A stretch of DNA of 12,561 nucleotides from Lentisphaeria bacterium (GTDB lineage Bacteria; Verrucomicrobiota; Lentisphaeria; Oligosphaerales; Oligosphaeraceae), in contig JAEEXV010000044.1 in assembly GCA_016287975.1 (NCBI GenBank), positions 1 through 12,561 on the forward strand, given 5' to 3'. Below are positions 5,974-12,441 of the stretch, piece after piece. How positions within the stretch are numbered: position 1 is the first letter of the stretch; every line of letters starts with the position of its first letter. The notes beneath the pieces were generated by a model. The model saw only the letters and a program-made list of their open reading frames with translations. It did no database searches and had not been told where the DNA came from. The translations under genes were made by a program, and so were the position numbers.

Positions 5974-7635
5974 TCACTCGCCCTGGTTTTCAGTGTCGTC
6001 GCCGTCCGTGCGGGGGAATTTGCTCCAGTAGATGTCTCGCAGGCCTGACTGCGGCTGGGGGCCGACGTAGCCGCGCTCTTCGAGTTCGTCCAGCAGCGCG
6101 GCGGCGTGGTGGTAGCCGATGCCGAGTTCGCTCTGCAGCCGACAGACGGAGGCGCGCTTGCCGCGCCTGAGGGCTGCCAGCGCGCGTGCGACGAGGGCGT
6201 CCGTTTCGCCGTCGTTGCTGCCGCGGGGCGGTGGCGGGGTTTGTTCTGCGCGTTCCTGACTCGCGCAGACATGGACGACGGCGTTGATGCTCTCGGTGGA
6301 GACAAAACCGCCTTGGATGCGCTCGATGTCGCAGGGGCCCTTGAAGAGCATGTCGCCGTTGCCGAGCAGGGCTTCGGCGCCTTCCTGGTCGAGGAGGAGG
6401 CGGGAAGCGACGGCGTCCTCGACCTTGAGTGCGATGCGCCAGGGGAAGTTGGACTTGATGGCGCCAGTGATGACCTTGCAGTCTGGCCGCTGGGTGGCGA
6501 TGACCAGGTGGATGCCTGCGGCGCGGGATTTGGCGGCGAGGATGGCGAGGGCGTTGCCGATCTCCTTCGGGGCGCGCGCCATGAGGTCGGCGATTTCGTC
6601 GAGGACAATGACGATGTAGCGGAGCCGTTCGGGGAGGGGGGCGCCGTTTTCAAGGCGAACTGGTTTCGGCGGAATGCTTCGGGAGTTGTACGCGGCGATG
6701 TCTTTGACCTGGGCGGCGGTCAGCAGGCGGTAGCGCAGGTCCATTTCGTCGATGAGCCTGCGGAGCATGGAGACGGCCTTTTCGGGGTCGTTGATGACGG
6801 GGGGACGGAGGTGCGGCAAGGTTTTGTAGGGCTTTAACTCCAAGTATTTTGGGTCGAACAGGATGAGCTGCAATTCATCGGGGCGGAAGTGCCGAATCAG
6901 GGACTGGAGGATCAGGTTGACGCAGCTGCTTTTCCCAGAGCCCGTGGAGCCTGCGATGAGGAGGTGCGGGGCCTTGGCCAGGTCGATGATTCGGATGTCG
7001 CCGCCGATGGTCTTGCCCAGCATCACGGGGATGTGCCCCTGGCGACCATACCAGGCTGGGTTGGCGAAGAGTTCCTCGGCGGTGATGGCGGTGCGCACGG
7101 CGTTGGGGACCTCGATTCCGACACGCTCGCTTCCTGGCATGGGAAGAAGGAGGCGGATGGGGCGGACCCCGAGGCGCTCGGCGATGGCGTCGGCCAACTT
7201 CTTGAATCGGCCGACATCGTAGCACCTTGTCAATTCAAGTTCGAAGCGGGTGACCTGCGGGCCGATGAACGCGGCGACAATCTGCGCGTGAATCTGTTTT
7301 TCAGCCAAAAACAGCGTGATGAGGCCTGCGGTCCGATTGGTCGCGGGGTCGCACGACGGCAAGGGGCTCGCCGCCACCGCCTTCTTCACGTCGAGGTATT
7401 GGCGGAGCCGCACCAGGGCTTCGTCCACATTCTCAAAGGTCGGCCGCCCCTCCTTGAAGAGACCCGCCGCGTGGAGGTCCTCGTTCATCTGCCACAGTTC
7501 CTCCAAACTGGGCAGCAGCGGCGAAACCGCCGAAATGTCGTCATCGCCGTCCGTTAGGGCAGTGCCGCCGAGGATGCCGAGCGCGATGCAGTAATGCGAA
7601 AAGGGAATGTCAGGGGAGTTGGTCATGGCTGTCAT
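5974..7635 (-). CDS. FtsK/SpoIIIE-type DNA translocase lacking the membrane domain
   Basis: A 553-residue protein with the complete FtsK motor and DNA-reading modules. The alpha-like region (about 106-200) includes GPQVTRFELEL. The beta RecA-like ATPase holds Walker A GSTGSGKSS (229-237, Lys235), Walker B IVIVLDE (341-347), and the family stretches AAKSRAAGIHLVIATQRP (367-384) and GAEALLGNGDML (419-430). A C-terminal gamma winged helix (about 478-526) has RASVCRLQSELGIGYHHAAALLDELEERG. FtsK hexamers pump chromosomal DNA at division and activate XerCD at dif. Typical FtsK has four N-terminal transmembrane helices and a linker; here none is present, so it resembles a soluble or separately anchored form. 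ATG 7635 is chosen, with an alternative at 7626; neither has a clear Shine-Dalgarno. The frame is open much further upstream, including a hydrophobic stretch ending LLSC, but lacks a good start. It is divergent from the kinase gene. Confidence 0.9.
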   Translation of the reverse strand: MTAMTNSPDIPFSHYCIALGILGGTALTDGDDDISAVSPLLPSLEELWQMNEDLHAAGLFKEGRPTFENVDEALVRLRQYLDVKKAVAASPLPSCDPATNRTAGLITLFLAEKQIHAQIVAAFIGPQVTRFELELTRCYDVGRFKKLADAIAERLGVRPIRLLLPMPGSERVGIEVPNAVRTAITAEELFANPAWYGRQGHIPVMLGKTIGGDIRIIDLAKAPHLLIAGSTGSGKSSCVNLILQSLIRHFRPDELQLILFDPKYLELKPYKTLPHLRPPVINDPEKAVSMLRRLIDEMDLRYRLLTAAQVKDIAAYNSRSIPPKPVRLENGAPLPERLRYIVIVLDEIADLMARAPKEIGNALAILAAKSRAAGIHLVIATQRPDCKVITGAIKSNFPWRIALKVEDAVASRLLLDQEGAEALLGNGDMLFKGPCDIERIQGGFVSTESINAVVHVCASQERAEQTPPPPRGSNDGETDALVARALAALRRGKRASVCRLQSELGIGYHHAAALLDELEERGYVGPQPQSGLRDIYWSKFPRTDGDDTENQGE

Positions 7636-7767
7636 GGGAGTGGAGGGTGAATGGGGACATGACAGCAGCACAGCAATGGCCGTGCCAAGCACAATGCGAG
7701 GCGAAAAGCGGCGGTCGGTGGTCAAGGATTGAACGTCGGTGGTGAAAAATGATGCCTGTGCGGATCC
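7636..7767. promoter_or_regulatory. Divergent spacer with 9-bp direct repeats at 21-bp spacing
   Basis: The 132-bp gap between the ftsK-like gene and the kinase gene contains GTCGGTGGT at 7714-7722 and again at 7735-7743. The start-to-start distance of 21 bp is two DNA helical turns, as expected for tandem sites bound on one face of the helix. TTGAAC lies between them (7729-7734) but no convincing -10 follows. No other site is supported. Confidence 0.35.
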
Positions 7768-8439
7768 ATGAACACGGGCTGCATTAAGGACATGCGCGGA
7801 ATCACATTGGACATCCTGGACGAATGGCGCGACCGCCTGGCGGCGGTCGGCCTCGACGACTTCGACCGCCTGCTGGCCTTTCGCGGCGGCAAGTGCTGTT
7901 CGGAGCATCCCCGAGGCGCGACGTGGCGGACGACCCTGCCTGGCGGCGAGATCATCTTCGTCAAGCAGGACTACTACACCAAGTTCCAGCCGGTGCTGCG
8001 GGCGCTGGTGCGCCTCCGGCTCCCGCAGACCAACACCGAGAAGGAGTGCGCGCACATCGCGCAGGCGGCGGCGATGGGCTTTCGGGTGCCGCTGGTGCTC
8101 GCCCATAGCCGCCACGACTGGTGGCGCTGGCCGTCATGCGGCGTCATGGTCGAACTGGCGCTGGAGGGGCGTCCACTGGATGTCTATCTCGCCGCGACGG
8201 AACCCACGGCGGAGGAGAAGGAGCGCGCCCTCGCCAACGCGCGGAACGTGCTGACGCGCCTGCAGGACGCGGGGCTGGACTGGGGGCGCGACTGCAAGCC
8301 CGAGCACTTCATGGTGGGGCCGCGCCAGGAGATCGCGCTGCTTGACCTGGAGCGGCTCTATCTGCGGCGCGCACCGCTCTCCCCCGAGAAGCGCGCCGCC
8401 CAGTTCGTGCGCTTCGACAGCCTGCTGCCGAAAGGATAG
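7768..8439 (+). CDS. Kdo/WaaP (InaA)-like lipopolysaccharide kinase family protein
   Basis: A 223-residue protein with the reduced protein-kinase fold of the Kdo/WaaP/InaA lipopolysaccharide kinases, which phosphorylate sugars of the inner core at the cytoplasmic face. Visible landmarks: a glycine-poor N-lobe with the ATP-binding lysine in EIIFVKQDYY (Lys66); a helix-C-like TNTEKECAHIAQAAAMGF (88-105) with Glu91/Glu93; the catalytic loop DWGRDCKPEHFMV (171-183; Asp175 as likely base); and the metal-binding IALLDLERLY (189-198; Asp193) in place of DFG. The length fits KdkA/WaaP-type enzymes (about 230-270). Exact substrate cannot be read from sequence. ATG 7768 is used; an ATG at 7792 would remove eight residues, and neither has a good Shine-Dalgarno. 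It is a single gene followed by a repeat array. If correct, it implies an outer membrane with LPS. Confidence 0.7.
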   Translation: MNTGCIKDMRGITLDILDEWRDRLAAVGLDDFDRLLAFRGGKCCSEHPRGATWRTTLPGGEIIFVKQDYYTKFQPVLRALVRLRLPQTNTEKECAHIAQAAAMGFRVPLVLAHSRHDWWRWPSCGVMVELALEGRPLDVYLAATEPTAEEKERALANARNVLTRLQDAGLDWGRDCKPEHFMVGPRQEIALLDLERLYLRRAPLSPEKRAAQFVRFDSLLPKG

Positions 8440-8503
8440 GCGGAAATCCAGCCCGTCGGACGTAACCGTCTTCCATCGCCCCTTGGATGATTCATTTGGA
8501 AGG

Positions 8504-8773
8504 GGACTCAGGACGCTAGATATTGGACTTTGGACTCTGGACTTTGGACGGGGCGCCAGAGATGGACTTTGGACTTTGGACGCTGGACTTTGGACGGGGC
8601 GCCAGATATTGGATTTTGGACGCTGGACGCTGGACGCTGGACGGGGCGCCAGACATTGGACTCAGGACCTAGGACTCAGGACCCAGGACCCAGGACCCAG
8701 GACTCAGGACATTGGGCATTGGACTTTGGACATGGGACTTTGGACTTTGGACAGGACTTTGGACATGGGACAT
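8504..8773. repeat. Degenerate GGACNNN heptamer minisatellite with 46-47 bp higher-order unit
   Basis: About 270 bp consist almost entirely of 7-bp units GGACNNN (GGACTTT, GGACGCT, GGACTCT, GGACCCA) with some 6-9 bp variants. The unit GGACGGGGCGCCAGA recurs at 8546-8560, 8592-8606 and 8639-8653, giving a higher-order period of 46-47 bp. The 3' half changes to GGACCCA/GGACTCA units, then back to GGACTTT/GGACATG. Heptamer short tandem repeats are known from cyanobacteria; this one is not a CRISPR because it has no unique spacers. Confidence 0.92.
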
Positions 8774-8884
8774 TACCTCTGTTCCAGCGTGGGGCCGCAC
8801 TACCCAGTTTGAGGGATTGCATCCCCTTGTCGCCACCTTGCGCGCAACGGGACAATCACCCCGCAGGATTCGGCGGCATCTTTC

Positions 8885-8913
8885 TTGGCGCAGGCGGCTT
8901 GCAGAACCATATT
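8885..8913 (+). promoter_or_regulatory. Candidate promoter for the glycosidase-hydrolase unit
   Basis: TTGGCG (8885-8890) and CATATT (8908-8913) are separated by exactly 17 bp, each matching four of six bases of the sigma70 hexamers, and lie about 100 bp upstream of the glycosidase ATG. This is pattern-only evidence. Confidence 0.3.
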
Positions 8914-9013
8914 GCGCCATTACTTTATCGGGCAGTTCTATCCCATCGGGGAGGTTGGACCGTTCACAGTTCTGATGGTTGGCATTTTCAGGCGAATCGG
9001 AGAATTGACGCTG

Positions 9014-11182
9014 ATGAAACATGTCTTTGTTTTGGACGCCCCGCCTCAGGGCGTGCCCGCCACGGTGATGCCAGACGGCGCGATTACCGGCAATGGGGAC
9101 ATCGGGCTCGTCTGGGGCGGCACCACCGACCACATCCAGCTTTACATCTGCAAGGTCGATTTCTGGAAGGCAAATCCGACCAGCGAGACGGGCGGCGGCA
9201 TCGCGCCCTTCGGCATCCTCGAAATCCTGCAGCCGTATATGGCCTATTCGCCGTTCCACGTGGAGGAGGACCTCGACGCCGCCGAACTGCGCGGCTATTT
9301 TAGCGCCAATGGGCTGGACACCAGAATCACCGTGGTCGCGTGCGCGGTCGAAAATACGATTCTCCTGGAGACCGACAGCGCATGGCCTGGCCTCGCCGCC
9401 TCCGTCGATCTGCAGACGCTGCCCGGCAACGGCGCGGTCTGCGAAAAGGAGACGGTCGGGGGCCTCCAGTACATCACGCGGTCGTTTGACGGGCCCGAAC
9501 TCTATTTCCCGACGGCGGGCATCGCCGTCTTGAAGGAGGTCAGCCGCACCAAGGCCAACGGGCGCGAGGTCGTGCGCTATTCAATCCATGTCTGCACCAG
9601 CCATGACAGCGCGGCGTACCGCAAGCAGGCCTTTTGCGCGGCAGAGGCCCTGGACGACGAGGCGTTCTCCAAACTCCGTCGCGGCCACGATGCGTGGTGG
9701 CGGAAGTTCTGGTCGGCCTCCAGTCTCTCCATCGACGACCAGGATCTGGAAAAAGAGTGGTACATGGGCCTTTACACGCTCGCGTGCTGCGCGCGCAACC
9801 CGAAGTTCCCGCCTGGCCTGTGGGGCAACTTCGCGACTGCGGACGATATGGGCTGGTTCGGCGACTACCACCTCAATTTCGACTACTACGCGCCGTTTCC
9901 CGCGCTCTGCGTCGCCAACCACCCTGAGCTGGTGGACGGCTTCGACACGCCGCTCTACGACTTTCTGCCGCGCGCGAGGAGTTTCGCGCGGCATTTTCTC
10001 GGCTGCCGCGGCGCCTATTTCCCAGTGAGCGTCGGGCCGCTCGGGATGGAGACGCACCTCAAGTCGTACAAGATCAAGGAGCACAACCACATCTTTCTGG
10101 GGCACAAGACCAATGGTGTCCACACCGCGATTGCGATGGTGGCGAGGTGGCGCACCACCCACGACGCCGAATACGCGGAAAAGGTGCTTCCGCTCCTGGT
10201 GGAAACTGCGGAATTCTGGCAGGACTACCTGGTCAGGAAGGAGGGAAAGTACTACGCCCTGAACGACGCCCATTCGGAGGTGGCGTGGTGGCGCGGCCCC
10301 GACTATATGCCGACGGGGCACGACGAGACGAACACCACGCTCGCCATCGGCTTCGTGCACGCCTTGATGGACTGCCTGGTCGAAATGTGCACCGAACTCG
10401 GCGTCCACCAGGAGGACATCCCAGTGTGGAAGGACATCGCGGAGAACTTCGGCCCCGCGGAGATCAAGCCCGCCGACGAGAAGACGCGGGTGTGGTCGCC
10501 CTGGCACATCGACAGCATCGAATGCAAGGCGGAGCCGTGCGCCCCGGAGATGCTGGGGAAGAGGATTCTGCGCCACGCCTCCAATTCGGACGCCCTGGAT
10601 TCGCTCATCTTCGAATACGTCTATCCAGCGGGCGCGGTCTCCCCGTTCCGCACTCCAGAACTGTACGAGGCGGCGCAGAACACGATGAGGCTGATGGCGG
10701 ATTTCTGGGAGGACGAGCGCACCCCCTACTGCTTCAGCCCCGCTGCGGCGCGGCTCGGCGTGGAACCTGCGGAGATGCTCAGGCGTCTGCGCTACAAGGT
10801 CGAAAACAAGCAGCTGCCCAACGGCGCGATGCGCTACGGCGGGGGCGGCATGGAGGACAGCGTGGTCGTCCTTTCCACCCTGGAAGAGATGATGCTCCAG
10901 AGCTACGACGGCATCGTGAGCCTGTTCCCCAATTGGGATCTCGCGATGCCAGCCCGTTTCACCAGCTGGCGCGCCTGCGGCGCCTTCGTCGTCGACGCGC
11001 AGCTGGAGGGCGGCGCATTCGAGGCGAAAATCGTCTCCGAGAAGGGGCTGCCGCTTGCGGTCGCTGTCCCCGTGGACGGCTATGAGCTTCGCGTGGGCGA
11101 CCGCCGCATCCCGCTTGCCAGGAACAATCCGTCGACCGTGGAAACGGCGCCTGGCCAGGTGGTCTTCATCCGCCGCCGCTGA
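9014..11182 (+). CDS. GH95-like glycosidase with (alpha/alpha)6 barrel
   Basis: A 722-residue protein with the plan of GH95 (alpha-L-fucosidase/galactosidase) and related toroidal glycosidases. The N-terminal beta-sandwich opens with the GNGDIG signature (26-31) followed by IQLYICKVDFW (41-51). The barrel includes PPGLWGNFATADDMGWFGDYHLNFDYYAPF (266-295), matching the family's 'LQG.WN ... DYHTNINLQMNYW' region, and ALNDAHSEVAWW (415-426), where Glu422 aligns with the catalytic acid (SPEN region). The C-terminal beta domain follows EEMMLQSYDGIVSLFPNW (624-641), typical of GH95. Differences: Asn-x-Asn is Asn288-Phe-Asp290, and the catalytic Asp of QIDGNFG aligns with Glu614/Asp615. Substrate is therefore uncertain. 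No signal peptide is seen, so it is probably intracellular, acting on imported sugars. The ATG at 9014 has GGAG at 8999-9002, 11 bases upstream; upstream in-frame starts lack homology. It lies 55 bp before the alpha/beta hydrolase gene. Confidence 0.8.
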   Translation: MKHVFVLDAPPQGVPATVMPDGAITGNGDIGLVWGGTTDHIQLYICKVDFWKANPTSETGGGIAPFGILEILQPYMAYSPFHVEEDLDAAELRGYFSANGLDTRITVVACAVENTILLETDSAWPGLAASVDLQTLPGNGAVCEKETVGGLQYITRSFDGPELYFPTAGIAVLKEVSRTKANGREVVRYSIHVCTSHDSAAYRKQAFCAAEALDDEAFSKLRRGHDAWWRKFWSASSLSIDDQDLEKEWYMGLYTLACCARNPKFPPGLWGNFATADDMGWFGDYHLNFDYYAPFPALCVANHPELVDGFDTPLYDFLPRARSFARHFLGCRGAYFPVSVGPLGMETHLKSYKIKEHNHIFLGHKTNGVHTAIAMVARWRTTHDAEYAEKVLPLLVETAEFWQDYLVRKEGKYYALNDAHSEVAWWRGPDYMPTGHDETNTTLAIGFVHALMDCLVEMCTELGVHQEDIPVWKDIAENFGPAEIKPADEKTRVWSPWHIDSIECKAEPCAPEMLGKRILRHASNSDALDSLIFEYVYPAGAVSPFRTPELYEAAQNTMRLMADFWEDERTPYCFSPAAARLGVEPAEMLRRLRYKVENKQLPNGAMRYGGGGMEDSVVVLSTLEEMMLQSYDGIVSLFPNWDLAMPARFTSWRACGAFVVDAQLEGGAFEAKIVSEKGLPLAVAVPVDGYELRVGDRRIPLARNNPSTVETAPGQVVFIRRR

Positions 11183-11237
11183 TAACGTCCGCCCGTTGCA
11201 CGAGGCGGAAAGCGAACCACACCTGGAGGCATGGGAA

Positions 11238-12191
11238 ATGAGAATGGTTCTGATCCTGATGATGACGGCAGGGGGCGCGCTGGTGGAGGCGTCGGGGCTG
11301 CCGTTGGGGCGGGGGTGTCGGGTGCTGTATGTGCCAGGCTGGCTGCGCAACGGCTCCGACCACACGGACAATCTGGATTCCCTGCGGAAACTCTATCCAG
11401 AGTCGGAACTGGTCGTCCATCGCTGGGACGGGGATCGGCTCTCGTTCGAGAAGAGCCGCGACCACGCGGACGCGGAGGGGCGTCGGCTGGGTGCGGAGCT
11501 GGCGTCGTGCGCGGCGTCGGAGCGTGCGCGGACGGTGCTGGTGGGGCATTCGCTGGGTGGGCGCGTGGTGGTGCGGGCGCTGGCGGAACTGGCGCGTCGC
11601 GGGATGAAAATCCGACGCGGGATCGTGCTGGGGGCGGCGCTCCCCTGCGACGATGCGGAACTCCCCTGGGCGGTGCTGGGGTCGTCGCAGCCAGTCGTCT
11701 GCGTGGCGTGCCAGCACGATCCGACGCTGAAGTTGATGTACGGGCTTGCGGGCGGCGAGGGAAGCGTGGCGCTGGGCGTCAACGGATGGCCCGCAGGGGA
11801 TCGCCATGTGGTGCGGCTGTTCATGCCGCCAGAAGTTCCGTCGCGGGTGATTCCAAAGAACTATAAGATATTGCGAATGGAGAAGATGCGTCAACTCTGC
11901 ACGCATCTGGCGAAGTTCTATTTCGAATATCTGGTGGAATGCGCGGAGGCGGACTTCAAGACGCAGGCGTCGGAGGTGGTCGTGCCGCAGGACTGCCCGA
12001 ATCTGGAAACGGGCACGCTCGACTGGGGGATGTGGTGGCGCACCCGTGATGCATGCGCGGGCTGGAAACTCCAGGAACACCGCATCACGGGGCACTTCCG
12101 CATCCTCGATGAGCGCGGTGTGCGCCGCGCCTGGGGAAGCCCCGCGAAAATGCGCGAGGCGTTTCGGGAAGTGCGGCGGCAGGTGGAATAG
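11238..12191 (+). CDS. Alpha/beta-hydrolase family protein
   Basis: A 317-residue serine hydrolase-fold protein. The nucleophile elbow is VLVGHSLGGRVV (100-111; Ser105). An N-terminal strand VLYVPGW (29-35) probably leads to the oxyanion region. VVCVACQHDPTL (153-164) supplies the likely acid Asp161, and His223 (CTHLAKFYFEYL) or His190 is the likely catalytic histidine. Residues 1-18 (MRMVLILMMTAGGALVEA) are hydrophobic and could be a signal peptide or the first beta strand. The last 80 residues form an extra cysteine- and tryptophan-containing tail (LDWGMWWRTRDACAGW, 261-276) that I do not recognise. Substrate is unknown; esterase or lipase-like activity on ester-decorated sugars would fit the glycosidase next door but is guesswork. 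The ATG at 11238 has a strong Shine-Dalgarno GGAGG at 11225-11229 with 8-base spacing. No terminator separates it from the glycosidase gene (only a 6-bp stem at 11188-11209). Confidence 0.8.
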   Translation: MRMVLILMMTAGGALVEASGLPLGRGCRVLYVPGWLRNGSDHTDNLDSLRKLYPESELVVHRWDGDRLSFEKSRDHADAEGRRLGAELASCAASERARTVLVGHSLGGRVVVRALAELARRGMKIRRGIVLGAALPCDDAELPWAVLGSSQPVVCVACQHDPTLKLMYGLAGGEGSVALGVNGWPAGDRHVVRLFMPPEVPSRVIPKNYKILRMEKMRQLCTHLAKFYFEYLVECAEADFKTQASEVVVPQDCPNLETGTLDWGMWWRTRDACAGWKLQEHRITGHFRILDERGVRRAWGSPAKMREAFREVRRQVE

Positions 12192-12222
12192 AGAGGACTT
12201 TGGACAGGACCCAACGTTCTGT

Positions 12223-12244
12223 GCCGGCCCATTTTTGGGCCGGT
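12223..12244. repeat. Dispersed hairpin, copy in right array (first)
   Basis: CCGGCCCA-TTTT-TGGGCCGG (12224-12243) is a perfect 8-bp stem with a TTTT loop, plus a G-T closing pair. It is preceded by CGTTCTGTG and followed by TTAATG. The same context (CGTTCCGTG before) surrounds the hairpin at 4731-4752, so they belong to one family. It may act as a terminator between the convergent genes on either side, though it lacks a downstream U-run. Confidence 0.75.
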
Positions 12245-12350
12245 TAATGACCCCCGACCCAGGACTTTGGACAGGACCCACGACCCAGGACCCAGGACCC
12301 AGGACTTTGGACAGGACCCAGGCCCCAGGACCCACGACCCAACGTTCTGT

Positions 12351-12372
12351 GCCGGCCCATTTTTGGGCCGGT
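12351..12372. repeat. Dispersed hairpin, copy in right array (second)
   Basis: Identical in sequence to the hairpin 128 bp upstream, with the same CGTTCTGTG left flank and TTAATGACCCCCGACC right flank. Its conservation inside the duplicated unit shows that the hairpin and array multiplied together. Confidence 0.75.
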
Positions 12373-12441
12373 TAATGACCCCCGACCAGGACTTTGGACA
12401 GGACCCACGACCCAGGACCCACGACCCAGAACCCAGGACTC

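Larger units (their letters stand above)
8440..9013. other. 574-bp gap: heptamer array plus leader of the glycosidase gene
   Basis: After the kinase stop comes about 60 bp of plain sequence with a weak stem (CCCCTT 8479-8484 / AAGGGG 8500-8505, 15-nt loop, no U-run). The GGACNNN array then runs to about 8773, followed by about 240 bp of non-repetitive sequence leading to the glycosidase start. Open frames through the array encode only low-complexity LWTLDFG-like runs and are not genes. Confidence 0.6.

Noticed and set aside
7636..7720. Upstream extension of the ftsK-like gene giving a lipoprotein-like N-terminus (LGTAIAVLLSC)
   Set aside because: It needs a GTG start without Shine-Dalgarno, and a lipid anchor is not a known FtsK arrangement; kept only as an open question about the start.
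8479..8505. CCCCTT/AAGGGG stem after the kinase gene, as terminator
   Set aside because: Short stem, 15-nt loop and no U-run; such pairings are common by chance in this composition.
8504..8773. Possible CRISPR array
   Set aside because: Repeats are contiguous 7-mers without constant-length unique spacers, and no cas gene is nearby.
8342..8812. Open frames with LWTLDFG-like protein repeats
   Set aside because: They are the translation of the GGACNNN array, have no start signal, and are open in more than one frame because a 7-bp repeat cycles through all frames.
9581..11371. Minus-strand open frame of 596 codons
   Set aside because: It is antisense to the GH95-like gene, low in recognisable motifs, and has shadow-like composition.
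11166..12335. Minus-strand open frame of 389 codons
   Set aside because: It is antisense to the alpha/beta hydrolase with its strong Shine-Dalgarno and GHSLGG motif, and it extends into repeat DNA.
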